Assembly: GCA_022841465.1 (NCBI GenBank)
Contig: JALHRL010000002.1
Coordinates: 1-64,000 of the forward strand
Length of the DNA: 64,000 bases
From: Bacteroidia bacterium
GTDB taxonomy: Bacteria; Bacteroidota; Bacteroidia; B-17B0; Aurantibacillaceae
Reading direction: 5' to 3'
In this document: in pieces, positions 53,487-61,764 of the stretch
Numbering within the stretch: position 1 is the stretch's first letter
How the letters are laid out: the number at the start of each line of letters is the position of its first letter
The notes under the pieces: generated by a model
Database searches by the model: none
What the model saw: only the letters and a program-made list of their open reading frames with translations
What the model was told of the DNA's origin: nothing
Program-made: the position numbers and the translations under genes

Positions 53487-55919
53487 ATGTTGAATTTACG
53501 CATACTTACCATAATTTTAGCTGCTGGTACCATTAATTTGTATTCTCAAATTGGCTGCCAGCATTACAAACAACAATTTTCGCAAACACCACCGTATTAT
53601 TCTGCCGAAAATTTACGAAGTGATACTTTTGATGTGTTTAAATACTGGATTAATTTAGAGATAGGAAATACGCTTGATAAAAACATAAGAGGTTATACCA
53701 CGGTAAAATTTGCACCCAAACAAAACAACAGAAATTTTATTTTCTTTGATTTATTAAAAATGCAAATTGATTCTATTAAAGAAGGAAATACAACACTTAG
53801 CTACGCTTATAACGATACACTTTTAAAAATAAATTTTGCAGGGGCTAAAAACATAAATGACACTTCCTTCATTTCAATTCATTACAAAGGGATGCCACAA
53901 ACCGATGCAAGCGGATGGGGAGGATTTTATTTTGACAATACAGGCAGCGCTCAATACGCCTACAACCTTGGGGTAGGCTTTGCGGCTAAGCCTCATAATT
54001 TTGGTAGAGTTTGGTTTCCATGTTTTGATAATTTTAAAGAACGCAGCAGGTACCAATTTGCAATAACATGCGATACTGCTCGTACCTCTTACTGCAACGG
54101 ATACTTACTTTCTGATATTGTAACAGGGCCAAAAAGAACCCGCACTTGGGTTATGAACAGCGAAATCCCTACTTATTTAGCAAGTGTTGCTGTTGCTAAT
54201 TACGAACAAGTAAGTTGGACCGCTAATTTAATAAATGGACCAACACCAATAATTTTAGCAAGTACTGCCGCCGACACTAACTCGGTAAAAAGTTCGTTTA
54301 TTAATTTAATTAGTTGTTTAAATGGTTTCGAGAATTTTTACGGACCGCATGCTTGGAATAGGGTTGGCTATTGCATGGTTCCTTTTAACAGTGGTGCAAT
54401 GGAACATGCAACCAATATCGCATATCCAAGAGCTGTGTTGGGTTCACTTGCTTACGAAGCAGAATTAATGGCACATGAAATTGCACACCATTGGTGGGGC
54501 GATTTAATTACTTGTGAAACACAAGAAGACATGTGGATTAACGAAGGACTTGCCTCTTATAGCGCACATTTGTTTAATGAGTGGCAATACGGAAAGGCTT
54601 TGTATAATTCGGGAATTAAAAGTCAGCATGACTTTTTACTAAAACAATTGCATCACAAAGAAGGAGGCTTTAGAGCAATTTCAGGTATACCACATAATTA
54701 TACCTATGGCGATCATGTTTACAAAAAAGGATCGGATGTTGCGCATACTTTAAGAAATTATTTGGGCGATACTTTATTTTTTAATGCCATAAAATATGTG
54801 ATGCAACAAAAATCAAATAATACCATTAACAGTATTGAATTGCGTGATTTAATGCAAACATCAAGCGGAAAAAACTTAAATGATTTTTTTAATAATTGGG
54901 TATTTAATGGTGGTTGGCCGCATTTTAGCATTGATTCTGTTAGAATATTAAATCAAGCTGCGGGTAATTCAACGGTATCTGTTTCTATAAAACAAAAACT
55001 GTACGGGGCGCCAGCATTATACAACAACGTTCCGCTTGAAATAAGTTTTTTTAAAACAGACTGGAGTAGAAACATTGAAAAAATAAATTACAGTGGTGCA
55101 GCACAAACATTTACTTTTGCTTTACCGTTTGTTCCGGCAACAACCATTTTAAATTACGATGGGAAAATTGGCGACGCTACCTCAACAGATGTAAGAACTT
55201 TAAAAACAATTTCGAATATGAATTTAGATTATTCGAGAACGCGTTTAATGATACAAAACGTTGGAAGCGACTCAACGTTTATACATATTTCGCATAATTT
55301 TGTGAAACCAGATGCCTTTAAAAACAATCCGCAAGGCGCTTTAATTTCCAATCAACATTACTGGAAAGTAGGTGGTATTTTTTCTCCCGGATTTTTAACC
55401 AAAGCAAGATTTAATTACAACGGAAACAAAGCTGCCGGAAATATATACGGCTATTTAGACACATTGCTTGCCCGCGTAAATGGAGATAGTATTAGAGTTT
55501 ATTATAGAAAAGATGCCGCAGATGATTGGAAAATGGTGAAAAACGCATTTAAATTTGTTACTGGTGTAAAAACAGGATTTATAGATATTGATACGTTAAA
55601 AATTGGAGAATATACCTTAGCAAATTTTGGAGATACCAACGCAGTAATTGGAATTAAAGAAAAGGTAATTGATGATTTAAATCTTATAAAAGTATTTCCA
55701 AATCCAACAAAAGCAATTGTGAATGTTGATTTAAGCAAATTCAATACCGATTATAATCAATTGGTATTAATGAGTAATGAGGGGAAAGTAATAAAAACCA
55801 TTTCAACAACTGATAAATTGGTTAAAATAAATATGGAAGGAATTGCAAGAGGAGTTTATTTTATAGAAATAAGAAATAACAGAAAAACACTTGGTTCTAA
55901 AAAAGTTATTCTCGAATAG
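53487..55919 (+). CDS. T9SS-secreted M1 family metallo-aminopeptidase
   Basis: The 810-residue protein uses the ATG before a good signal peptide (cleavage near L-Y-S-Q), not the upstream TTG that adds 11 residues. It has the M1 N-terminal beta domain, a substrate loop G-A-M-E-H (canonical GAMEN), and the zinc site H330-E331-I-A-H334 with E353 exactly 18 residues on in W-I-N-E-G-L-A. The C-terminal 75 residues are a T9SS type A domain with F-P-N-P-T-K and G-V-Y-F-I-E. It degrades peptides outside the cell or at the surface. Confidence 0.92.
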   Translation: MLNLRILTIILAAGTINLYSQIGCQHYKQQFSQTPPYYSAENLRSDTFDVFKYWINLEIGNTLDKNIRGYTTVKFAPKQNNRNFIFFDLLKMQIDSIKEGNTTLSYAYNDTLLKINFAGAKNINDTSFISIHYKGMPQTDASGWGGFYFDNTGSAQYAYNLGVGFAAKPHNFGRVWFPCFDNFKERSRYQFAITCDTARTSYCNGYLLSDIVTGPKRTRTWVMNSEIPTYLASVAVANYEQVSWTANLINGPTPIILASTAADTNSVKSSFINLISCLNGFENFYGPHAWNRVGYCMVPFNSGAMEHATNIAYPRAVLGSLAYEAELMAHEIAHHWWGDLITCETQEDMWINEGLASYSAHLFNEWQYGKALYNSGIKSQHDFLLKQLHHKEGGFRAISGIPHNYTYGDHVYKKGSDVAHTLRNYLGDTLFFNAIKYVMQQKSNNTINSIELRDLMQTSSGKNLNDFFNNWVFNGGWPHFSIDSVRILNQAAGNSTVSVSIKQKLYGAPALYNNVPLEISFFKTDWSRNIEKINYSGAAQTFTFALPFVPATTILNYDGKIGDATSTDVRTLKTISNMNLDYSRTRLMIQNVGSDSTFIHISHNFVKPDAFKNNPQGALISNQHYWKVGGIFSPGFLTKARFNYNGNKAAGNIYGYLDTLLARVNGDSIRVYYRKDAADDWKMVKNAFKFVTGVKTGFIDIDTLKIGEYTLANFGDTNAVIGIKEKVIDDLNLIKVFPNPTKAIVNVDLSKFNTDYNQLVLMSNEGKVIKTISTTDKLVKINMEGIARGVYFIEIRNNRKTLGSKKVILE

Positions 55920-56994
55920 TTCCGTTTAAGGCTTTTAAAAGAGCATCTGCTTTAAGCAAACATTCTTCATACTCTGCCTCCGGATTACAAAGGTGAGTAA
56001 TAGCACTACCCACGGCAATACTTAAGCGTTTTGTTTTTAGGTTATAAAACACACTTCGTATTAAAACCGATAATTTAAAATTGTCATTGCTTTCAATAAA
56101 GCCTAAAGAACCTGAATAATTATTTCTAGCAAATTGTTCGTACTCGTTAATTAATTCCATTGCTCTAATTTTGGGTGCGCCGGTCATGCTTGGCATTGGG
56201 AAAGTTGCCTGAATAATATCATTAAAAGATAAATTAGGTTTTAATTTACAGCTAACGGTGCTCACCATTTGATGCACTGTTTTAAATGATTCAATTGCAA
56301 AAAGCTTGTTCACTTTTACGCTGGCCTTTTGTGCAATTACAGATAAATCGTTTCTGGCTACATCTACAATCATTACGTTTTCTGTTTGCTCTTTCATACT
56401 TGAGCGCAAACTTTCTTTCAATTTTTCATCTTCCGTTTTATCAGCTGAACGCTTAATGGTACCTTTAATAGGTTTGGTTTCCAGCAACTCATCTTTTCTT
56501 CTTAGGAACAACTCAGGGCTGGCACTTATAATTATTTCGTTATTTAATTTGGCTAAACAGGCGTAGGGTGCTTCGCTTAGTTTGTTTATTCTGTCAAACA
56601 AACTCCAAGGGTTTAATTCAATGTCTTCGGTATAAAACTCTATGCAATAATTAATTTCGTAAATGTCGCCGGCTTGTATGTGCTGTTTAAGCTGATGGAC
56701 TTTGTTAATGTATTCTTGTTTATTGGTCTGTGTTTTAAATACGATTGTATCGCCTGCTTTCTCTTCAATATGCTTTTTATAATCAAATTCTTTTTCATTC
56801 TTTACAATAGTATAAAATAATGTTTCACCATCTGAATCATTCTCTAAAAAACCATTGGCATTGTACTTAACTAAAACAACAGAATTAGGTACATATTCTT
56901 TTTCGCACTCTCCTAAATAATACATTCCTTCAGAAAAACCATTGGGGTGATTGTTTCCGGTAGCGTAAATAAAATTATTAGATGGAATATTCAA
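55906..56994 (-). CDS. pabB: Chorismate-binding enzyme, aminodeoxychorismate synthase component I-like
   Basis: The 362-residue protein covers the chorismate-utilising domain: K-P-I-K-G-T-I-K-R, V-D-V-A-R-N-D-L, S-T-V-S-C, P-M-P-S-M-T-G-A-P-K, and G-S-L-G-F-I-E. The K-P-I-K-G-T motif fits PabB better than TrpE (R-P-I-A-G-T). The protein is shorter than TrpE, having a reduced N-terminal part. It likely makes 4-amino-4-deoxychorismate for folate, with a separate glutamine amidotransferase. The convergent M1 gene overlaps by 14 bases. Confidence 0.82.
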   Translation of the reverse strand: MNIPSNNFIYATGNNHPNGFSEGMYYLGECEKEYVPNSVVLVKYNANGFLENDSDGETLFYTIVKNEKEFDYKKHIEEKAGDTIVFKTQTNKQEYINKVHQLKQHIQAGDIYEINYCIEFYTEDIELNPWSLFDRINKLSEAPYACLAKLNNEIIISASPELFLRRKDELLETKPIKGTIKRSADKTEDEKLKESLRSSMKEQTENVMIVDVARNDLSVIAQKASVKVNKLFAIESFKTVHQMVSTVSCKLKPNLSFNDIIQATFPMPSMTGAPKIRAMELINEYEQFARNNYSGSLGFIESNDNFKLSVLIRSVFYNLKTKRLSIAVGSAITHLCNPEAEYEECLLKADALLKALNGTIRE

Positions 56995-57010
56995 TGCGTT
57001 TAAGTAAATG

Positions 57011-57018
57011 CAAATTTA
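57011..57018 (-). promoter_or_regulatory. Putative -7 box of the pabB-like gene
   Basis: Minus-strand TAAATTTG matches TAnnTTTG, 16 bases before the start. No clear -33 TTG. Confidence 0.35.
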
Positions 57019-57050
57019 GCTTTAATCTTTTAATTAATAGATGTCTTTCA

Positions 57051-59294
57051 CTAAACTGATTCTTCCTTAGAAAAAGATGCTAGAGCAAAACGAATTTCGC
57101 CGTAAGTAAAGCTATCATCCAAATTTTCTTTTATTAGTTTAGCCGATTCTGTTTGCAGTTTTTCAATAACCCTATAAATTACTTTTAGTTTTAAATCAGA
57201 TACAAATTCGTTTACATTCAACATCCCTTCTTTTACGTACTTGGCTAAATGGCCTTCTATTGTTGTTAGAGCCATATTTCTTTCTTTGGCAATTTCTTCA
57301 ATAGTTAATCCTTGTTGATACATCTCAAAAGACGTTTTTTGTGTGGCTCCTTTTTCTCTCTTAACCCCTTTCTCTTTTTTCTCGCTTTGGACAAATTTTT
57401 CGGTGGTTTTTAATTCCTCTAATCTTGTTGCTGTATCAGCTATTTTCTTATAATCGTCTTTTGTAAACTCTTCTCCATTAATTAAGGAATTGCACAACGC
57501 AGTTGATTTGCTTATTTTTTTAATTTGTTCATAAACCAAAAGTTCCAACTTTTTTAGCTCGGTTATAAACTGCTTTGTCTTTTTCTCTTCTAGCAGAAGA
57601 CTAATTTTATTTAAAATTTCCTGACTGGTTTTTTTGAGTAATGGAGTAAAATAGTTTTGAGCATCGGTTACTCTTTTTGTAAGATGTATTTTCCAATCTG
57701 CTTCTTGCTTTTGAATAATAGCATTTAATTGTCCGGAAAACTTGAGGGCAACTTCATTCATTTCCATAATTTTTTCTGTTTGTCCTTTTGTCCATTCCAG
57801 TAAAGAAGCTTTTGGTTTGCTTTTTTTAGATTCCGATAATTCTGCATAATGCTTTTTAAACGAATTGCTTAATAAAGAGAAATCGTAACACACATTTAAA
57901 TAATATTGCAAATATGATACTGTTTCTTTACTTAACTGTTCTGATAAACTTTGTTGTTGTGTTGAGTTTTCTGAAAAGGATGTAATTAATTGATCGCCTT
58001 TTAAACTTTCAAAATTAATAGGAGTAGTTAAAATTAGCCCGTTTAAATCTTTTAACCGCGAAAGAGCCACATAAACCTGGCCCGGAGCAAAAGCATCGGC
58101 AACATCAATTATTGCTTTTTCAAACGTTAAGCCTTGACTTTTATGCACGGTAATAGCCCAAGCTAATTTTATAGGATAGTGTTTAAATTCACCCAATACC
58201 TCTTCTTCAACTTCATTCGTTGTTTCGTTCACTTTAAAACGCTTATTTTCCCAAGTATATTTTTCTAAAGTATGATAAGTGCCGTCTTCAAACTGAACAG
58301 TAATTTCTTTTTGACTTAAACTACTCACTTTCGCAATTTTTCCATTAAAGTAGTTTTGATTGCCGCTAATATCATTTTTAATAAACATTATTTGTGCCCC
58401 AACTTTTAATTCTAACTTAGCATCAACGGGAAATAAATTTTCCTGAAAGTCGCCTGTTACATCTGCATAATAATGATAAGACGGAGATTTTAATTCGTCT
58501 AAAAAACTTTTATTAATGGCATTGGCTTTATAATTGTGTGTAGTAAGGTTAATGTAATTATCGCCATTACTTTGTTTAAACCCGGGTTTATAAAAACTGT
58601 TTAATAATTTAGCATCGTTACTTGTAACAGTATTATTTCTTAAATTATTTAATAAATCAATAAACTGCTGATTGCTTTGGCGAAATATTTTATCCAGCTC
58701 AATGTAAATTGGTGGATTGCTTTGCAAAACGTGTGCGTCAAAAAAATAGGGGCTTTTATAAAATTCGCTTAGCACCTTCCACTCTTCGTCTTTAATAACG
58801 GGAGGTAATTGAAACATATCTCCAATAAACAACACTTGCACACCACCAAACGATAAATTATTTCTACCTCTTGACTGGCGCATTTTTGCATCCATGGCAT
58901 CCAACAAATCGGCACGTAACATACTTACCTCATCAATAATTAATAATTCGATTTCTCGTAGTAAAGATTTTTTTATACTGCTTAAGTGATGGTTTTTAAA
59001 AAGACTTGTTTTATCGTTGAGCTGAATAGAAAGATGAGTATTTCGGTAATTTGAAACCGGTACAAAACTGCCAAAAGGCAACTGAAACATAGAATGAATA
59101 GTAGATCCTCCTGCATTAATTGCCGCAATACCGGTAGGTGCAACAATAGCAGCCTTTTTATGTGTGTTGGCAATAATATGTTTTAAAAAAGTAGTTTTAC
59201 CTGTACCTGCTTTGCCGGTTAAAAATATATGCCTATTGGTTTGATTAATAAATTTGGCGGCTGTATTTGCTGCTTGTGAAAGGGTAATAGACAT
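57051..59294 (-). CDS. Pif1/RecD-like helicase with C-terminal helix-turn-helix
   Basis: The 747-residue protein has an SF1B helicase core: Walker A G-K-A-G-T-G-K-T-T, A-P-T-G-I-A-A-I-N-A-G-G, Walker B I-I-D-E-V-S-M-L, F-I-G-D-M-F-Q-L-P-P-V, and T-V-H-K-S-Q-G-L-T-F and Y-V-A-L-S-R motifs. After a helical region (about 470-640) there is a small HTH domain (M-Y-Q-Q-G-L-T-I-E-E-I-A), as found in Bacteroidota members. Such helicases unwind DNA 5'-3' or resolve structures such as G-quadruplexes. It follows two short ssb genes, possibly as part of one repair group. Confidence 0.88.
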   Translation of the reverse strand: MSITLSQAANTAAKFINQTNRHIFLTGKAGTGKTTFLKHIIANTHKKAAIVAPTGIAAINAGGSTIHSMFQLPFGSFVPVSNYRNTHLSIQLNDKTSLFKNHHLSSIKKSLLREIELLIIDEVSMLRADLLDAMDAKMRQSRGRNNLSFGGVQVLFIGDMFQLPPVIKDEEWKVLSEFYKSPYFFDAHVLQSNPPIYIELDKIFRQSNQQFIDLLNNLRNNTVTSNDAKLLNSFYKPGFKQSNGDNYINLTTHNYKANAINKSFLDELKSPSYHYYADVTGDFQENLFPVDAKLELKVGAQIMFIKNDISGNQNYFNGKIAKVSSLSQKEITVQFEDGTYHTLEKYTWENKRFKVNETTNEVEEEVLGEFKHYPIKLAWAITVHKSQGLTFEKAIIDVADAFAPGQVYVALSRLKDLNGLILTTPINFESLKGDQLITSFSENSTQQQSLSEQLSKETVSYLQYYLNVCYDFSLLSNSFKKHYAELSESKKSKPKASLLEWTKGQTEKIMEMNEVALKFSGQLNAIIQKQEADWKIHLTKRVTDAQNYFTPLLKKTSQEILNKISLLLEEKKTKQFITELKKLELLVYEQIKKISKSTALCNSLINGEEFTKDDYKKIADTATRLEELKTTEKFVQSEKKEKGVKREKGATQKTSFEMYQQGLTIEEIAKERNMALTTIEGHLAKYVKEGMLNVNEFVSDLKLKVIYRVIEKLQTESAKLIKENLDDSFTYGEIRFALASFSKEESV

Positions 59295-59356
59295 GATTAT
59301 AAATTTATAGCTTTATAAATGAATATAATTTGTAATTATTAATACTTATTCAATAA

Positions 59357-59383
59357 AAAGGAACGCGCAATTTACTTGCGCGC
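59357..59383 (-). terminator. Intrinsic terminator after ssb
   Basis: A 7-bp GC-rich stem cgcgcaa/ttgcgcg (59364-59370 with 59376-59382) with a five-base loop. On the minus strand it is followed by TTCC and then five T. It probably ends the ssb unit before the helicase. Confidence 0.7.
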
Positions 59384-59407
59384 ACCTTATCTTGCCGGAA
59401 ATTGTTA

Positions 59408-59749
59408 CTAAGCAGCTTGCTTGGTATAATTCACAATAATTTCACGAGCCACTATTTCTGTTATTAATTTTACTTTTCCGGCTTTATCGGTATAGCTGCG
59501 GTTCACTAATTTCCCATCAACAAGCACCTGAGCACCTTTTTTAGAATGCTTATGTACCAGCTCTGCCAATTTACCCCAAACAATAATGTTGTGCCAATAG
59601 GTTTTTTTACTGGTTTCGCCTTTACGATTGCGTTTATATTCATTTACTGCAACTGCTAACTTGGTAAGTTTGCCGGTTGATACTACTTTTAATTCCGGAT
59701 TATTTCCAATGTTTCCGATTATTTGTACGCGGTTGTTTATTTTACTCAT
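59408..59749 (-). CDS. ssb: Short single-stranded DNA-binding protein, copy 2
   Basis: The 113-residue protein is an OB-fold SSB: N-R-V-Q-I-I-G-N-I-G-N-N-P-E-L at the start and W-H-N-I-I-V-W-G-K-L-A-E, and V-D-G-K-L-V-N-R-S-Y-T-D-K. It lacks the disordered region and acidic D-D-x-I-P-F tail used to recruit repair partners. Housekeeping ssb genes are longer, so this is an accessory copy. It lies 60 bases downstream of its paralogue. Confidence 0.9.
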   Translation of the reverse strand: MSKINNRVQIIGNIGNNPELKVVSTGKLTKLAVAVNEYKRNRKGETSKKTYWHNIIVWGKLAELVHKHSKKGAQVLVDGKLVNRSYTDKAGKVKLITEIVAREIIVNYTKQAA

Positions 59750-59809
59750 GATTTCTTGTTTTTAATTTTATTAAAAAGACCTTACGGGGCCCGTTTGAAT
59801 TATTTTTTA

Positions 59810-60148
59810 TTATGCTTGCTTTTTGTTTACTAAATAAACATCGTTTGCTACAACCTCTGTAACGTATCTTTTTTTGCCTTCTTTATCGGTATAACTTCTA
59901 TTTACTAGTTTACCATCAACCACAACCTGACTCCCCTTTTCAAAATTTTGTTCGGCAGTTTCTGCAAGTTTACCCCAGGCAACAATGTTGTGCCAGTTGG
60001 TTTCTGTAATTGTTTCGCCTGCCTTGTTTTTTTTATACTCGCTGGTTGCCACCGAGAAGCGGGCTAGTTTATTGTTTTCAAATACTTTTAATTCAGGTGC
60101 GCCACCAAGATTTCCTACTAACTGAACGCGATTTTTAATTGTACTCAT
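59810..60148 (-). CDS. ssb: Short single-stranded DNA-binding protein, copy 1
   Basis: The 112-residue OB-fold SSB has the motifs N-R-V-Q-L-V-G-N-L-G-G-A-P-E-L, W-H-N-I-V-A-W-G-K-L-A-E and V-D-G-K-L-V-N-R-S-Y-T-D-K. It is roughly half identical to the next copy by eye, so the pair is an old tandem duplication. It too lacks the acidic tail and ends K-K-Q-A. Confidence 0.9.
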   Translation of the reverse strand: MSTIKNRVQLVGNLGGAPELKVFENNKLARFSVATSEYKKNKAGETITETNWHNIVAWGKLAETAEQNFEKGSQVVVDGKLVNRSYTDKEGKKRYVTEVVANDVYLVNKKQA

Positions 60149-60536
60149 AACTTTTTTGTTTTTAATTATTAATTGTTTTTACTTTTTTTTCTGTCATTTT
60201 TATTCGAACGGCCATTTCAAAACTTTGACGAGACAAAGGTATAGACACAAAAAAATGTAATTCGTATACTAAGCAGTTGTAGTCGACAACAAACGCTTAC
60301 AGTATTTTAAGAAACTCAGAGTATATTTTAATTACTGGATATCAGCATTTTAGAAAACATTTTAAACTAATCGGTAAGCTGGAAATTATTTATTTAAAAG
60401 GCGTTGGAATTTTAATTAGCGCGCTTACCCCACTTATACATCCTTTACAAAAAGGAAAGGTATGAAAAAATCGAGATAGCATTTTTAAAAACTATGTGTT
60501 TCTCTAGAAACAGAAAGTAATTAATGTGAAAAGAAG
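60149..60536. other. Non-coding stretch, 388 bases
   Basis: The longest gap in the window. Besides the -7 box near 60234 I see no ORF of note, RNA gene, clear hairpin or repeat. A short ATG frame near 60462 stops after four codons. It separates the ssb pair from the frameshifted lipoprotein remnant and may hold further degraded sequence. Confidence 0.6.
60234..60241 (-). promoter_or_regulatory. Putative -7 box of the ssb pair
   Basis: Minus-strand TACCTTTG matches TAnnTTTG, 85 bases before the start, within the longest non-coding stretch of the window. The leader would be longer than others here. Confidence 0.3.
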
Positions 60537-60757
60537 TTATTTACATCCGCAACCTTGCCCTGTTGTCCATTTACAACAAGCCGTTGATGCGTCACACTCC
60601 GCTTTAGTTTTAGAAGAACAACCGCAGGCAGCCGTAGTTGGGCAATTAGAAGTGCTTTGACTCGTTGAATTATTTTCCTTTTTACAAGAAATAATTAAAA
60701 TTGCTATTATGCAAGAAGTAAAAAAAATACTCCAAGCCCCTGAACTAAATTTTTCAT
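60537..60757 (-). pseudogene. Cys-rich small lipoprotein with a homopolymer frameshift
   Basis: The ATG at 60757 opens K-N-L-V-Q-G-L-G-V-F-F but reaches a stop after 16 codons. Adding one T to the run of eight T (plus-strand A at 60720-60727) restores a 73-residue protein: a hydrophobic signal with lipobox I-I-S-C (C25) and K-K, a Ser/Thr linker, and a C-terminal domain with eight cysteines in C-G-C, C-C and C-G-C patterns. The present frame without correction has no start codon near the signal. It is either a one-base sequencing error, a pseudogene or a phase-variable gene. Family unknown. Confidence 0.6.
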
Positions 60758-60837
60758 TATATTCATAATATAAAAGTAACAAAATAAGTTTATTTATCAA
60801 TTTTAATTGCCATTTCAGTAATAAGAGATTAATAGTA

Positions 60838-61674
60838 ATGCGCCAAACAGAACAAATGAAAGAAATTGAAGCCGTCTTTAAAAGTTTAAACGAATTTAAA
60901 GTCAACCCTTCAGACTCATCGACATCATCCAAGACTATTCGACTTCATTATTATAAAATTTTCCAAAATTTATTGTCCCAATTCAAACAATTCCGACTTA
61001 AAAATAACACTACATTATATAGAGTTAGAAAAAATGAAGGAGATTTACTTTTTATGTATCCCGACGAACTTTCTCATCCACCTGTTGAGAAAACTAAATT
61101 AGGACGAGTAAATTTACCAATCAGGCCCGTTCTCTACTGTTCGGATAAACAGTCTACCTCAATTTTAGAATTAAAACCTGTCAAAAATGATTATATAACT
61201 ATTGCTGAGTCAGTTTTATCGGAAGAGTTATTGCTTGCAGTAATTGGAGACTTAAACAGATATACTACAAACGGAGAACAAAGTCCTGAGTTAAAGTTGT
61301 TCTATGAAAAAATAACTCCAATCATCACTAGGCTTATAAATAACGATAGTGAATATTTATTTACAGCGGAACTCGCGGAAATAGTCTTTACTGACCCAAA
61401 ATTTAAAGGCGTTATCTATCCTAGTTACTATTCTCAAACAAAAGCAGACAACTTTGCTCTGCTTGCTGACGGACTAGATCAAAAACTGGCTTTAAGAAAA
61501 GTGACTTTAATGAAAGTGGTTGAATGGAAAAATGCTCACAACATAACGACTCAGTGTATTGCAAGTTCAAATCAAATAAACTCCGAAGGAAAATTTATTT
61601 GGAAAAAAATTGAATCTTGCAATTCACATTCTATTCATTTCGACGATGATTTTTCGCATACCAGCGTAACTTAA
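60838..61674 (+). CDS. RES-domain protein
   Basis: The 278-residue protein has a helical N-terminal region of about 55 residues, then RES-domain motifs: L-Y-R-V-R at 60-64, G-R-V-N at 89-92, V-L-Y at 98-100, E111 in I-L-E-L, and Y-P-S at 194-196, with N205 in D-N-F-A-L. RES proteins include NAD+-degrading toxins normally paired with an Xre/MbcA-type antitoxin gene, and no such gene is adjacent. More codons end in C (ttc, gac, tcc) than in the neighbours, which hints at transfer. The start may be ATG 60838 or 60856. Confidence 0.72.
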   Translation: MRQTEQMKEIEAVFKSLNEFKVNPSDSSTSSKTIRLHYYKIFQNLLSQFKQFRLKNNTTLYRVRKNEGDLLFMYPDELSHPPVEKTKLGRVNLPIRPVLYCSDKQSTSILELKPVKNDYITIAESVLSEELLLAVIGDLNRYTTNGEQSPELKLFYEKITPIITRLINNDSEYLFTAELAEIVFTDPKFKGVIYPSYYSQTKADNFALLADGLDQKLALRKVTLMKVVEWKNAHNITTQCIASSNQINSEGKFIWKKIESCNSHSIHFDDDFSHTSVT

Positions 61675-61716
61675 CAATGTAAAATAAATTGATTAGTTGA
61701 ATAGAAGTTAAAATAA

Positions 61717-61746
61717 AAAAGCCCCAACAAAAATGTTAGGGCTTTA
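61717..61746 (-). terminator. Intrinsic terminator after ppiD
   Basis: A stem of nine pairs with one C-A mismatch (arms 61719-61728 and 61735-61744), six-base loop, and a T-run on the minus strand. It follows the ppiD stop by 18 bases and lies between the convergent RES and ppiD genes. Confidence 0.7.
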
Positions 61747-61764
61747 AAATTACGTTGATTTTAA

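Noticed and set aside
59784-59800. acggggcccgt near the ssb pair as a terminator hairpin
   Set aside because: The arms leave a one-base loop, which cannot form a normal hairpin, and no T-run follows.
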